The position numbers were made by a program, and so were the translations under genes. Positions 27,923 through 38,300 of a stretch of 64,000 nucleotides of DNA are shown here, one piece after another. This stretch comes from CAVORB01 sp963736235 (GTDB lineage: Bacteria > Pseudomonadota > Gammaproteobacteria > Chromatiales > Chromatiaceae). The stretch is taken from contig CAVTOR010000005.1 of the NCBI GenBank assembly GCA_963736235.1, forward strand, positions 434,001 through 498,000, written 5' to 3'. Every line of letters begins with the position of its first letter. The first letter of the stretch is position 1. The notes below the pieces were generated by a model. It was not told the DNA's origin and searched no databases. It saw nothing but the letters and a program-made list of their open reading frames with translations.

Positions 27923-28009
27923 CCGATCAGGTTCGAGTCCGGGTTCTCGGTGCCTGGCAATGGGGGCCGGCGTCCCCGGTCGGCCCATTTCAATCCAGGT
28001 ATTCCTCGC

Positions 28010-29845
28010 ATGATCCAAGACGAGAGTCTCAAGGTGCAGCCGCGTGGGGCGTTCGCGGACCCGATCCGGCGCGTCGCGATCCATCTCTCTGCGCTCTCCG
28101 CGGGCGTGGCCCTTCTGGTGGTCGCGCTGATCGCCGCCGCTGCCGAACAACCAACCGAGCAGGTGTCCCCGGATTGGCTGCAACTCGGTTTGGGGTTGTT
28201 CGGCGGCCTTGCGCTTTTCCTCGGCGGCCTGCAGCTGTTGTCGGAGGGCATGAAGAAGGCGGCAGGCCAGACCATGAAGCGGGTGCTGGCGCAGCTGACC
28301 ACCAATCGTTTCATGGGGGCGCTCACCGGTGCCTTCGTGACCGGCGTTCTCAACTCCTCGACGGTTACCACCCTGCTGGTGGTCAGCTTCATCAGCGGCG
28401 GCATGATGACCCTGGCGCAGTCGGTCGGGGTCATCATGGGTGCGAACATCGGCAGCACGGTCACCGCACAGCTGCTGGCCTTCAATCTGTCGGCGTACTC
28501 GCTGGGTCCGGTCGCGATCGGTTTCTTCATGCTTTACAGCGCCAAGCGTGAGCGGGTGAAGCACTACGGCATGATGATCATGGGCATCGGGCTGGTGTTC
28601 TACGGCATGGGCCTGATGAGCTCCGCCATGACGCCGCTGCGCAGCTATCAGCCATTCCTGGACATGCTGACCGCGATGGAGCGGCCGATGGCGGGAATCC
28701 TGGCTGGCGCGGTCTTCACCGCCATTGTCCAGTCATCGGCGGCCACGGTCGGGATCGCGATCGCCATGGCGAGCGAGGGGCTGCTGTCGTTGCCCGCGGG
28801 CATCGCGCTGGCACTGGGAGCAAACATCGGCACCGCGGTCACGACGGCGTTCATGGGCATCCTGAGCAGCAAGTCCGTCGATGCCACACGGGCGTCGGTC
28901 GTTCATGTCGCCTTTAATGTCCTAGGCGTTTTGTTGTGGTTGCCGCTGATCTGGCTGCTCGTGGACATCGCGGTCTGGTTGTCGCCGTCCAGTCCGGGGC
29001 TGGAGGGCTCCGCGCGAGCCGCCGCGGAGGTGCCGCGTCAGATCGCCAACGCCAATACCTTCTTCAACGTGATCAACACGCTGCTCTTCATCGCGTTTAC
29101 CGGCTGGTTCGCACGGCTCGCGGAATGGCTGGTTCGCGAGCGTCGACCCGACGAGGGGGTGATCGCGCGGCCCGAGTTCCTCGATCAAGCAGCGCTCGCG
29201 GCGCCGACGGTGGCGCTGCAGCAGGTGCGCCTGGAATTGGGGCGGGTCGGCGAAATCGTCGTCGGCATGTTGAAAGACATAGGTCCCGCGTTCCGGGATC
29301 GCGACCTGGGGCGTCTGGACGACATCGTTCGTCGCGATGATCAGGTCGACGTCCTGGAAGAGGAGATACTCAGGTTCCTGGGGTTGGTCCGCAAGGGCAT
29401 GCTCACGGACCAGGAAAGCGCGGAGTTTCAGGGCCTGATGATGGCGACCGACAATCTGGAGAACCTCGCGGATGTGATCGAGACGGACCTGGCGGCGCTC
29501 GCGCGCAAGGCTTGCGATGTGGACTCCGCGGCAGGCGACGAGTCCCGAGCCATGTTGGAGGAGCTGTACGCCACCGTGATCAAGGCGGTGGAGCTGACGG
29601 TGAAGGCGTTGCGCGACAACGACCAGCGCGCCGCCGAATCCGTGTTGATGATGAAGAATCAGGTGCGCGACCATTCGGAGCGCCTCCTGTCGAGAAAGGC
29701 CGAACGGCTTGCCACCGATGATCCGGACTACCTGACGCTGATTCGGCTGCAGATGTCGTTCGTCGATCAGATGCGCCGTATCTACACCCTGGCCAAGCGC
29801 ATCACCAAGGACATCCTTCCGCCCGCGATCTCGCGGTCGGAATAG
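28010..29845 (+). CDS. Na/Pi cotransporter with PhoU domain (NptA/YjbB type), copy 1
   Basis: This membrane protein of about 611 residues has a signal-anchor region, then two Na/Pi symporter repeats with the QSS-type motifs: VTGVLNSSTVTTLLVVSF and FTAIVQSSAATVGIAIAM. About 220 C-terminal cytoplasmic residues form PhoU-like helices (MLKDIGPAFRDRDLGRLDD, NLENLADVIETDLAALAR). The ATG at 28010 (MIQDES) was preferred over the far-upstream in-frame start because no family sequence precedes it. Bacterial members export or import phosphate with Na+. It is a paralogue of the gene at 58131. A structured repeat begins four bases after its stop. Confidence 0.9.
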   Translation: MIQDESLKVQPRGAFADPIRRVAIHLSALSAGVALLVVALIAAAAEQPTEQVSPDWLQLGLGLFGGLALFLGGLQLLSEGMKKAAGQTMKRVLAQLTTNRFMGALTGAFVTGVLNSSTVTTLLVVSFISGGMMTLAQSVGVIMGANIGSTVTAQLLAFNLSAYSLGPVAIGFFMLYSAKRERVKHYGMMIMGIGLVFYGMGLMSSAMTPLRSYQPFLDMLTAMERPMAGILAGAVFTAIVQSSAATVGIAIAMASEGLLSLPAGIALALGANIGTAVTTAFMGILSSKSVDATRASVVHVAFNVLGVLLWLPLIWLLVDIAVWLSPSSPGLEGSARAAAEVPRQIANANTFFNVINTLLFIAFTGWFARLAEWLVRERRPDEGVIARPEFLDQAALAAPTVALQQVRLELGRVGEIVVGMLKDIGPAFRDRDLGRLDDIVRRDDQVDVLEEEILRFLGLVRKGMLTDQESAEFQGLMMATDNLENLADVIETDLAALARKACDVDSAAGDESRAMLEELYATVIKAVELTVKALRDNDQRAAESVLMMKNQVRDHSERLLSRKAERLATDDPDYLTLIRLQMSFVDQMRRIYTLAKRITKDILPPAISRSE

Positions 29846-29849
29846 GCTA

Positions 29850-29997
29850 AGGAGACGCCGATTATTGGCCATCCTGGCCAAAATCAGTACGCCACCCAAG
29901 AAGCGTGGTTCTTGGGTGGCTTCATTTTCAGACGCTTACGCGCTCGAAAATGGCGCCACATCCATGTGCCGCGGGAAGTGCTGATCAAGCGCTTCCC
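29850..29997. repeat. Structured MITE-like repeat, copy 2
   Basis: This is a 148-base non-coding element, flanked on both sides by TA (29848-29849 and 29998-29999). It holds three stem-loops in order: a long stem around GGCCATCCTGGCC, a perfect 11-bp stem CCACCCAAGAA/TTCTTGGGTGG, and a terminal stem GGAAGTGCT/AGCGCTTCC. About 80 percent or more of it matches copy 3 at 52437. It starts four bases after the Na/Pi symporter stop and could also end its transcript. Confidence 0.8.
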
Positions 29998-30181
29998 TAA
30001 CGAGCCCGGCCCCCGAGAGGCTGGGGGCGACCATTGAATAGACGGCGCCACGGACGCCTCCCAGGTTAGGCCTTGGGATCTGACTGGTCGTGACCGCGGC
30101 CGACCCATGCGTGAATCATCACTGGCAATCGCTTCTCATCTACATTAAATTTCCTAAGATTCATGCCATGAGTGATCAGTC

Positions 30182-30919
30182 ATGAGATTTATACTCGTTC
30201 GCCACTACAAGACCGTCAACAATGAGCAGCGGCGGATTATGGGCTGGGGGGATGCCCCGCGGGCGGACGATTGGGAAGCCGATCTCGCGCATATCGACGA
30301 GCTGATCCGTAATCGGGACATCCGCTTCGACGCCTTTTACTCCAGCGCCCTGGCGCGGTCGCGCGAGACATCGCGTTACTTCGCCGAGAAGCGGGGATGC
30401 GATGTGGTACACGCCGCGTATGAGCTCAACGAGGTCAATTACGGGGAGCTTTTCGAGCAGTCAAAGGATTGGGTCGAGGCAAATTTCCCTCAGTACAAGA
30501 AAGACCCGGACTTTGTCTTTCCCGAGGGGGAGAGCTTCCACCAGATGCAGCGCAGGAGCGTCGACTTCGTCCTGTCCCTGCAGCGGATGCATGCCAACGG
30601 CACCCTCCTGCTGGTAGCACACGCCGGGGTCATCCGCGGCCTGATCAGCCACTTTCTCGGACTGGATTTCGCATCCAATCTCAAGCGCAAGGTATCGCAC
30701 CGTTACGTTGGGGAGTTTGTGGTCGAGAAAGGCGTCTGCGTTTACTACGACGAGCTCGGCAAGCCCTCGGGCTTCGTCAAGGACGGCGTAGTGGAGGTCC
30801 CCTACCGGCGCCAAACCGGCGGGGGCATGGGCGGGAGTTACGTCACCGGCCCGGAGCGCGGTTTCAAGGAAGGAGGCGAGTCCGCGGAGGGCGCCGCGGT
30901 TGGCGCACCCAGTTTTTAG
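30182..30919 (+). CDS. Histidine phosphatase family protein
   Basis: This 245-residue member of the phosphoglycerate-mutase-like histidine phosphatase superfamily has its catalytic His in FILVRHYKT (residues 3-11; RHxxT form of the RHG motif). Further motifs are SSALARSRETSRYF, FPEGESFHQMQRR and the second His in LLLVAHAGVIRGL. It removes or transfers phosphate from a small molecule or protein, and the substrate cannot be told. The C-terminal about 40 residues are Gly-rich and probably disordered. It is a single gene between the phosphate genes and the convergent rnf operon. Confidence 0.88.
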   Translation: MRFILVRHYKTVNNEQRRIMGWGDAPRADDWEADLAHIDELIRNRDIRFDAFYSSALARSRETSRYFAEKRGCDVVHAAYELNEVNYGELFEQSKDWVEANFPQYKKDPDFVFPEGESFHQMQRRSVDFVLSLQRMHANGTLLLVAHAGVIRGLISHFLGLDFASNLKRKVSHRYVGEFVVEKGVCVYYDELGKPSGFVKDGVVEVPYRRQTGGGMGGSYVTGPERGFKEGGESAEGAAVGAPSF

Positions 30920-31112
30920 ACGGCTCCCCTGAACCCGGGCGGTCCGAGCCGTTGGGTCAGCGCCGTTTGTCGCAGTCGCGGGCGCAACGCCCGCAGCCCT
31001 GCTCTAGCTCCCTTCCGTCAGGATCCACCCGCTTCAGCCATCGCTGGAAAAGCACCCAAGCCGCGCACAGAGCCGCCAAGGCGAGAACCGACCAGAGGTG
31101 GCTCCACATGGC

Positions 31113-31691
31113 TCAGGTCTGACTGAACAGGCCGGCGAAGCCCATGAAGGCCATGGACAGGATGCCGGCGATGATGAGGTTCATGGCGGTGCCGCGGATC
31201 AGCCGGGGTACCGGAGCGAGTTCCGCTTCCTCGCGCATCCCGGCCATCAGCACCAGCGCCAGGGTGAAGCCGAGCCCGGCGCCAAGGGCGTAGATCAGAC
31301 CCTCCGCCAGCCCGTAGCCCTTGTTGGTGGAGAAGATGGCCAGCCCCAGGATGGCGCAGTTGGTGGTGATCAGCGGCAGGAATATCCCAAGCGCCCGGAA
31401 CAGGCCCGGGCTCAGCTTCTTGATGACCATCTCGATGAACTGCACCGTGCTCGCGATCACCACGATGAAGCTGATCAGGCGCAGGTACGGGGCGTGGATC
31501 AGCACGTAGGTGTTGAGCAGCCAGGCGCACAGGGCGGTGACCAGCATCACGAACACGGTCGCCAGCCCGAGCCGGAATGAGGTCTCCAGGCGCCCGGAGA
31601 CACCGAGGAAGGGGCAGAGTCCGAGAAAATAGGCGAGCACGAAGTTGTTGATCAGGAGCGCGCTGACGAAGATCCAGACCAGCTCGTTCAT
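31113..31691 (-). CDS. rnfA: Rnf complex membrane subunit A
   Basis: RnfA here has 192 residues and six membrane helices. It is an RnfA/NqrE-family subunit thought to help bind the intramembrane Fe-S centre and move ions. Conserved parts are INNFVLAYFLGLCPFLGVS near the N-terminus, with its Cys, and ITTNCAILGLAIF mid-protein, with the second Cys of the pair. The start at 31691 overlaps the rnfE stop by four bases (ATGA). It is the last gene of the leftward operon. Confidence 0.95.
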   Translation of the reverse strand: MNELVWIFVSALLINNFVLAYFLGLCPFLGVSGRLETSFRLGLATVFVMLVTALCAWLLNTYVLIHAPYLRLISFIVVIASTVQFIEMVIKKLSPGLFRALGIFLPLITTNCAILGLAIFSTNKGYGLAEGLIYALGAGLGFTLALVLMAGMREEAELAPVPRLIRGTAMNLIIAGILSMAFMGFAGLFSQT

Positions 31692-32338
31692 CGCGTCTCG
31701 GCCTCCGCCGCGGCCAGCCGTTCGGCGAGCCTTTCCTTGCGCTCCTTCACCCAGCTGAAGAACAGAAGCAGCAGCCCCAGGGTGAGGAACCCCCCCGGCG
31801 GCAGGATCATGATGACCCAGGGCTCGAAGTCCGGTCCGAACAGGTCGATGCCGAAGAACCTCCCCTCGCCGAGGACCTCGCGGACGCTCCCGAGCGCGAA
31901 CAGGGCGAACAAGAATCCAGTCGCCATCCCCAGCGCGTCCATCACCGCGAGGCGCACCCCGTGCCGGGAGGCGAAGGCCTCCTGACGGCCGAGGATCATG
32001 CAGTTGGCGACGATCAACGGAATGAAGGCACCGAGCTCCTTGTGGATTCCCGGGACCAGGGCCGCCAGGGTGAAATCGGTGACGGTGACGAAGGTGGCGA
32101 TGATGATGATGTAGGTGGAGATCCGCACCTGCTTCGGGATCCATCGCTTGAGGGAGGACACCAGGAAGCTCGAGGCGACCAGCACGAAGAAGGTGGCGCC
32201 GCCCATGGCCAGCGCATTCACCGCCGAGTTGGTCACCGCCAGCATGGGGCACATGCCGAGCACCTGGACGAACACCGGGTTGTCCCGCCACAGGCCCTTG
32301 ATGAACTCCTGGTAGGCGTCAGCTTGTTCCTTCGGCAT
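31688..32338 (-). CDS. rnfE: Rnf complex membrane subunit E
   Basis: RnfE (216 residues) is the paralogue of RnfA with six membrane helices. The segments FVQVLGMCPMLAVTNSAVNA and LIVANCMILGRQEAFASRHG carry the two conserved cysteines. RnfA and RnfE together form the ion-conducting and Fe-S holding core. The start is at 32338, 14 bases after the rnfG stop. The C-terminus has a charged cytoplasmic tail (WVKERKERLAERLAAAEAE). Confidence 0.95.
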   Translation of the reverse strand: MPKEQADAYQEFIKGLWRDNPVFVQVLGMCPMLAVTNSAVNALAMGGATFFVLVASSFLVSSLKRWIPKQVRISTYIIIIATFVTVTDFTLAALVPGIHKELGAFIPLIVANCMILGRQEAFASRHGVRLAVMDALGMATGFLFALFALGSVREVLGEGRFFGIDLFGPDFEPWVIMILPPGGFLTLGLLLLFFSWVKERKERLAERLAAAEAETR

Positions 32339-32352
32339 TGTTCACTCCGCGC

Positions 32353-33018
32353 TCACGGATTTGTGCCCTCGGAAGCCGGACCGGACAGCGGCTCCAGGCG
32401 TGCGCCCCACACCCGATTCGCCTCATTGATGATCCGGACCACGGCCTTCGACGAGATGGTCGCGCCGGTGATGGCGTCGATCTGGTTGGGCGCGGTCCTC
32501 TTACCCTTCTTCACCGCCAGGATCTCAGGGTCGACGGCCAGTCCGACGAAGCCCGCGACGAAATCCGCGTCCTTGTAGATCTTGTCCCCCAGCCCGGGGG
32601 TCTCCCGGCTCTCCAGGATCTCCATGCCGCTCACCTCGCGCCGCGCCGGCAGATAGCCGTAGAGGAGCCGGATCACGTCCTGGAAGCCAGGGCCCGCGCC
32701 GGGAACGGCGTATCCGACCAGCCGGCCCTGGCCGTCGTAGCCGGCGAAGATCGCCTCCTCGCCATTGGCCTCCGACTCCTTCGGAAGCAGCTGGCCGTCC
32801 TGGTAGACCAGCCGCTGCATGTTGGCGACACCGGGAAGCACCTCGAACACCGCCTCGCGCAGAACCTTAGCCTTGTATGCCTCGATGCGCGGGAGACTGG
32901 CCTCGTACACCGACACGATGATCAGGCCTGAGAGCAGCCCGGCGAGTCCGAGGGTCGCCACCAGCCGGGTGGAGGAGGGCCCCGTGTCCCGTGCGATTGT
33001 GCCCGGTTTGCCGTTCAC
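32353..33018 (-). CDS. rnfG: Rnf complex FMN-binding subunit G
   Basis: RnfG (221 residues) has an N-terminal membrane anchor (LVATLGLAGLLSGLIIVSVYE) and a periplasmic FMN-binding domain. The Thr that carries covalent FMN is in DAITGATISSKAV near residue 187. ESRETPGLGDKI is the other family motif. The GTG start at 33018 overlaps the rnfD TGA, so translation is coupled. The reading frame is open far upstream but that part is antisense-like and overlaps rnfD. Confidence 0.93.
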   Translation of the reverse strand: MNGKPGTIARDTGPSSTRLVATLGLAGLLSGLIIVSVYEASLPRIEAYKAKVLREAVFEVLPGVANMQRLVYQDGQLLPKESEANGEEAIFAGYDGQGRLVGYAVPGAGPGFQDVIRLLYGYLPARREVSGMEILESRETPGLGDKIYKDADFVAGFVGLAVDPEILAVKKGKRTAPNQIDAITGATISSKAVVRIINEANRVWGARLEPLSGPASEGTNP

Positions 33019-34034
33019 TTGGACCTGATTCCCTTGCCGAAGACCCTGGGCTGGGTGTAGCGGTCGATCAGGGGCGTGGCGGCGTTCATCAGCAGGATCG
33101 CGTACATGACGCCCTCGGGGAAGCCGCCGAACACCCGGATCAGGATCACGAGCAGCCCGACGCCGACGCCGAATATCCAGGCCCCGCGAGGGGTGATGGG
33201 CGAGGTGACGGGGTCGGTCGCCATGTAGATGGCCCCCAGCAGCAGGCCGCCGGAGAAGACCGAGAAAAGCGGGCCGGGATACTTGCCGGGGTCGATCAGG
33301 AACAGCAGGCCGGAGAAGGCGGCGACGCTGGCCAGGATTCCGGCCGGGATGCGCCAGTCCAGGTCCCGGCGCAGCAGCAGGTAGACGCCGCCGAGGATCA
33401 GCAGCAGCCCGCTGGTCTCCCCGATGCAGCCGGAGGTCTTGCCTAGCATCAGATCCCACAGGGCCGTGGGCTGGGACTCGAACTTCATCAGGCCCAGGGG
33501 GGTGGCCGCGGTCACGGCGTCGTATCCAGCCTGCATGAAGGGCAGGGCAAGGTTGGAGGGCTGCACATCGAACAGGCCCGCGGGGCCGGACTGCGGGCTC
33601 CAGGTGGTCATGGCCACCGGGAACGCGGCGAGCAGGAAGGCCCGCCCCACCAGCGCGGGATTGAACAGGTTGTGACCCAGCCCGCCCCAGATCAGCTTGC
33701 CCAGCCCAATGCTGACCACCCCGCCGAGGAAGGCCATCCAGAGCGCGAGCCCCGGGGGCAGGCTCAGGCCGAGCAGGAGGCCCGTGATCAGGCCGCTGCC
33801 GTCGCGCATCCGCTCGTGACGTTCGGCCGCCGGGGCGAAGGCCCATTCCGTGAGCACCGCGCCGGCGATGCAGGCCGTCAGGACCAGCAGCGCGCCAAGG
33901 CCGAAGTACCAGATCCCGGCCAAAGTGGCCGGCAGCAGGGCGATGAGGACGTCGCGCATCGCCTGACCCGTGGTCATGCGCTGCTTGAGCAGCGGCGACG
34001 GCTGCACCAGCAGCCTGGGGTCCTTGCTCTTCAC
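33015..34034 (-). CDS. rnfD: Rnf complex membrane flavoprotein subunit D
   Basis: RnfD (about 339 residues) has about ten membrane helices. The site for covalent FMN is around ATDPVTSPITPRG near residue 270, as in RnfD/NqrB. FNPALVGRAFLLAAFP and GLGKLIWGGLGHNLF are further signatures. The GTG at 34034 overlaps the rnfC TGA (GTGA), and this start keeps the family N-terminus SPLLKQRMTTGQAMRDVL. It works with RnfG in the flavin electron path. Confidence 0.94.
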   Translation of the reverse strand: MKSKDPRLLVQPSPLLKQRMTTGQAMRDVLIALLPATLAGIWYFGLGALLVLTACIAGAVLTEWAFAPAAERHERMRDGSGLITGLLLGLSLPPGLALWMAFLGGVVSIGLGKLIWGGLGHNLFNPALVGRAFLLAAFPVAMTTWSPQSGPAGLFDVQPSNLALPFMQAGYDAVTAATPLGLMKFESQPTALWDLMLGKTSGCIGETSGLLLILGGVYLLLRRDLDWRIPAGILASVAAFSGLLFLIDPGKYPGPLFSVFSGGLLLGAIYMATDPVTSPITPRGAWIFGVGVGLLVILIRVFGGFPEGVMYAILLMNAATPLIDRYTQPRVFGKGIRSK

Positions 34035-35374
34035 CCGGTCTTGCCCTTCCTGGTCCAGAGGTCGTTTTTGGCGCCGCGGATGAGCTGCACGATTGGGATC
34101 CCCGATGGACACGAGTAGGTGCAGGAGCCGCACTCGACGCACTCCATCACCTGGGCGCGCTTCATCTCGTCGTACATGCGGCCCTTGGCCAGCCGCGCGA
34201 GACGCGATGGATTAAGGAAGTAGGGGCAGGCCTCAACGCAGCGCCCGCAGCGGATGCACGGATATTCCCGGGGCCGCGCGGTCTCGCGCTCGGTGAAGGC
34301 AAGCACACCGGAGCTGGTCTTGATGATGGGGGCATCCAGGCTGGCGATCGGAGTCCCCATCATGGGGCCGCCCATGATCACCTCACGGGTGTCGTCGCTC
34401 AGGCCGCCGCAGAAGCGCAGCACCTCGCGCACCGGCGTGCCCAAGGGCACGATCAGATTGGCCGGGTAAGGGATGCCTGGGCCGGAGACCGTCACCATGC
34501 GGTCGATATAGGGCATGCCGGTGGCAAAGTAGTCGGCGATGGCCGCCACCGTGCTGACGTTGTTCATGATGATCCCCAGGTCCGCCGCGTGCAGCCCGGC
34601 GGGGACCTCGATGCCGAGAATCGACTTGATCATCATCTTCGAGTCACCCTGGGGGTATTTGACCCGCAAGGGAGTCACCCGGAAGCGACCATCCCCGCCG
34701 ATACACTCGCGAAGGATCTCGATGGCGTCCGGCTTGTTCTGCTCGACACCGATGATGGTCTCCTGGACACCGAGCAAGGTATGCAGGATCTCCAGGCCCT
34801 GCAGCAGGGCCTCGGGCCGCTCCACCATCACCCGATGATCGTTGGTGAGATAGGGCTCGCACTCGGCGCCGTTGGCGATCAGGTACTTGATTTTCAGGCC
34901 TTCGCGCAGGGAGTACTTGACGTGTGCCGGCAGGGCAGCCCCACCGAGGCCGACGATGCCCGAGCGCTGGATGACGGGGACCAGGTCCTCGAGCGACAGG
35001 CCGCGCCAGTCCGGCGGGCGCTCTTCCGCCAGACGCTGGGTCGCATAGGGGTCCGCCTCGATCTCGATCGCCTGCTCGTAGCGCCCGTCCGGGAAGCGTC
35101 GGCGCCCGATGGCGCGCACCCACCCGGTGACCGGCGCGTGCAATGCGGTGGAAACGAAGGCCCCGGGATCAGCGATCAGCTCGCCGCGCCTCACCCGCCG
35201 GCCGACCTCCACCACCGACTTGGATGGCGCCCCCAGGTGCTGCTTCAATGGCAGCACGTAGCGCTCGACGAAGGGCATGCGCTGCGTGTGCAGCCCCTTG
35301 GTGCGCTCCTTCAGCTCCTGCGGGTGGATACCATGGGCGAAGCCCCGACTGAGCAGGGAGGACAGCGCCTTCAC
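34031..35374 (-). CDS. rnfC: Rnf complex NADH-binding Fe-S subunit C
   Basis: RnfC (447 residues) is the soluble subunit that binds NADH and FMN. The nucleotide site is GIVGLGGAALPAHVKY and ANGAECEPYLTNDH, resembling NuoF. Two [4Fe-4S] motifs are at the C-terminus, with C373, C376, C379, C383 and C412, C415, C418, C422. It lacks the long Ala/Lys-rich C-terminal extension of the enterobacterial RsxC and resembles RnfC of strict anaerobes. Its start overlaps the stop of the large upstream gene by four bases (ATGA). Confidence 0.95.
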   Translation of the reverse strand: MKALSSLLSRGFAHGIHPQELKERTKGLHTQRMPFVERYVLPLKQHLGAPSKSVVEVGRRVRRGELIADPGAFVSTALHAPVTGWVRAIGRRRFPDGRYEQAIEIEADPYATQRLAEERPPDWRGLSLEDLVPVIQRSGIVGLGGAALPAHVKYSLREGLKIKYLIANGAECEPYLTNDHRVMVERPEALLQGLEILHTLLGVQETIIGVEQNKPDAIEILRECIGGDGRFRVTPLRVKYPQGDSKMMIKSILGIEVPAGLHAADLGIIMNNVSTVAAIADYFATGMPYIDRMVTVSGPGIPYPANLIVPLGTPVREVLRFCGGLSDDTREVIMGGPMMGTPIASLDAPIIKTSSGVLAFTERETARPREYPCIRCGRCVEACPYFLNPSRLARLAKGRMYDEMKRAQVMECVECGSCTYSCPSGIPIVQLIRGAKNDLWTRKGKTG

Positions 35375-38300
35375 TCGGCTGCCCCCTGTTCAGCGCCTTG
35401 CGATGCGCCGCCGTACCCCGCGAGCACCATCAGCCGCTCCCGGATGTCGTGCCGGATCTCCTCCTGGTACCGCGCGCGCAACGCCTGCAGACGATGCTGA
35501 TAGTCTGCCTCCAAGGCATCCAGCTCCGCCTGGTGCTCTGCGGCCACCCGTTCCTCTGCCTCTCTCTGTATCCGCGCGGTGAAGGGGGTGACCAGCCCCG
35601 CCAGTTCCTGCAGCACGCGCCAGGCCTGTTGCCGTTCCGCGCAGACCCGGACCAGGCGCCCATCGACCAGGAGGCGGCGGGCCTCGCCGGCGCCGGTGTC
35701 CCGCTCGACGAAGGGGGTGCGCCCGCGGCGCTGCTGGACGTTCAGGGCGAGGTAGTCGGCCAGGGTGGTCGGTTGCGGGGCGTCCTCGGCCAGGGGAGAG
35801 AGCAGGTGCGCGAAGCGCTGCTCGCCAAGCGCCCAGTGCGCGGGTGTGGCGAGCACCCCCTGGGCACTGTCCGCCCATGGCTCGAGGGAGTCCGGGTTCC
35901 CGCCCAGGTCCAGGCGGGAGCCGAATAAGCCCTCGGCGTTCGGGTCGTAGCGGAACAGGGGAAAGACCCGTGCAATCACCGCGCCCCGCGCCCGCGCGAG
36001 GGTCAGGTCGGGGGCGAACCCGTGCCGCGCCGGGCTGGGGGCGTGCAGATGCAGCAGGGCGGGACCCCGGTGGCCGAATGCGCCCTCAAGGCAGGCGGCC
36101 AGGTGACCCGGGACCGCGACGCAACTCTGGGCGATATAGGCGCCGCGTTGCGAAAGCGTGAGCAGGGCGAGGTCGATGGCGGCGTCCTGCGCCGGCGCGG
36201 GGGGCAGGTCGAGCCCTGCCCGGCCACCCAGACCCAGGTCGAGGTCCGCCAGGATCAAAACCCGTATCGGCATGTCGCTGCCCAGTAGCCGGGCGAGCTG
36301 GCCCATGCCGCGTCCTCCCAGGCTCGCGCTGTCCCCGGCGAGCAACAGGGAAGGGCAAAGCGCCCGCTCACGTCCGTCGAGTTCCTGCCAGGTGAGGCCG
36401 TCCAGGTCGGACCAGAGCCGGGCGGCGTCCGCCGGGCGTTCCAGCTCGAGTCGCGCCATACGCATTTGCGCGAACCCTCTGGTTGCCTGCCTCAGCTGGC
36501 CCTCCAGCAGGCCGGCCGCGACCTGGGCTCCGTCCCCGGTCCAGTCGAGGACGATGGGCTGGGGGAATGGGTTGTCGGGGAAGGCGCCGGCCCAGCCAAC
36601 GGCTGAGTCCGGGGAAAGCACCAGCCCCAGCCGGGCGCGCCCGAGGCCGTGGGATCCCTTCTCCAGGCGCCACGCGAGGTCTCCCAGGTCCCGCGCCAAC
36701 CCCACCAGCCGGCGCAGCCGGGCCGCGTCAACCGCGCCGTCGATGGTACCCCCGCTTTCGCCGAGGACAGCGCCGAGCTCGGCTTGCCGCGAGTCGACGG
36801 TCTCCAGTCGTCGGGCAAGCGCGTCGAGGTCGTCGGCGGGCAGGGCATCCGCCAGGATGTCTCGGATCAGTGCCGTGATCCGCCCCCGCGTCTCCCCGAC
36901 CTTCTCCGCGAACGCGGCAAGCAGAGGCGCTTGCCGCGCCTCCAGGACCGCTAGGACAAGGCGCAGCGCGAGCCTCGCACCAGAACCAGGCTCCACCCCG
37001 TCTCCGCCCGTCATGGCCGACGCGGCGCCGGGCCGGAGAAGCGACGCCGCCAGTGGTCCCACCAGCGCGCGGTCATGAACGGCCTGGACGGTGGCGGCGT
37101 CCGTCTCCGGCAGATCCTGCCAAACCGCGCGCACCTGGCGTGCCCGGGCCAGCGACCGGGAGCCTTGGTGGGCGTTGCGCAGTGCCCCCGGGTCGCAGGT
37201 CTCGACGCAGATCCCGCAGCCCTTGCACGCCTCGGGGCTGAGGCTCAGGGCGAGCAAGGCGCCGTTGCCCTCGGCGTCGGCCCCCAGGTCGGCGAAGAAG
37301 GGCGCGGTGGTCGCCAACGGCAGGCTACCGATGCTGGCGACGAGCGCCTGCAGGGCCTCGCCAATGGCGGCCTTGCGCTCCGCCGGGAAGGGCAGTCTGG
37401 CCTCGAGATCCTGGTAGGCGAGCTGGATGAGATCTCCCGCGGTGGGTCCGGCCGCTTGCGGATCCTGGCAGAGACGAGCGACCCCCGCGGCCAGCTTGGA
37501 GGCCAGGGGTCGCAGCGCATCCGCGCGGGCGCGGCGGATGCCGAAGTCGATCAGGCGGGCGGGGGTCAGGGCGACGGCGCCGACGGCACCCTCTGGGCAG
37601 GCGCTCCAGCAGGCGCCGCAGCCGGTGCAGAGTGCGGGATCGAAGCTCGGGAACCGGTCGCGCCGTGGGCTCAGGTCCCGGAAGCCGGAGGACAGGGGCG
37701 GTATTGCCGTGAGCGCCAGATGGGGGTCCGGCGCCAGCTCGGAGGTGTCCCCCGTCCCGTACAGGACGCCGACATGGTCCCAGAATCGGGGCAGGCTGTC
37801 GTAGGCGTCCCCAGCCCGGCCCATCCGGCGCACCAGCGCGGGAGCCTCATCATCGGCCCTCGCGGGCTTCTGCGTCAGCGTCTGGGGGAGCCCCGCGGTC
37901 GCGACCTCGCGCGGGGCGTCCAGTCCGGTCTCGAACAGGCGCAACCGCTGCTCGACGTCCGCCGGGCTCAGGCGGAGCATCTCCTCGCGCACGCCAAGCA
38001 GCCGGCGGCGGGTGAGGTCGATGAGCCCGCGCTGCCGGAGTAGGCCGCAGACGGCGCCTAGTAGGTAGTCGCCAGTGCCCGCGGTTGGCCCCTCGGCCGG
38101 CGCCATCCGGTAGAGGCTGGCCGCGCCGTCTTTCAACCGGGTACGGGTGGGGAGGGGCAGGCGTGCCCACAGCCCCTCGTCGGGCAGCGCGCTCTGCACC
38201 AGCAGGTTGCCGCCAGGCGCCAAGCCGGCCTCGGGCGCGGATCCCGGCAGCCCCGGGTCGGTCAGGATCAGGGCCAGCTCCACCGGCGGCTCGTCACCCG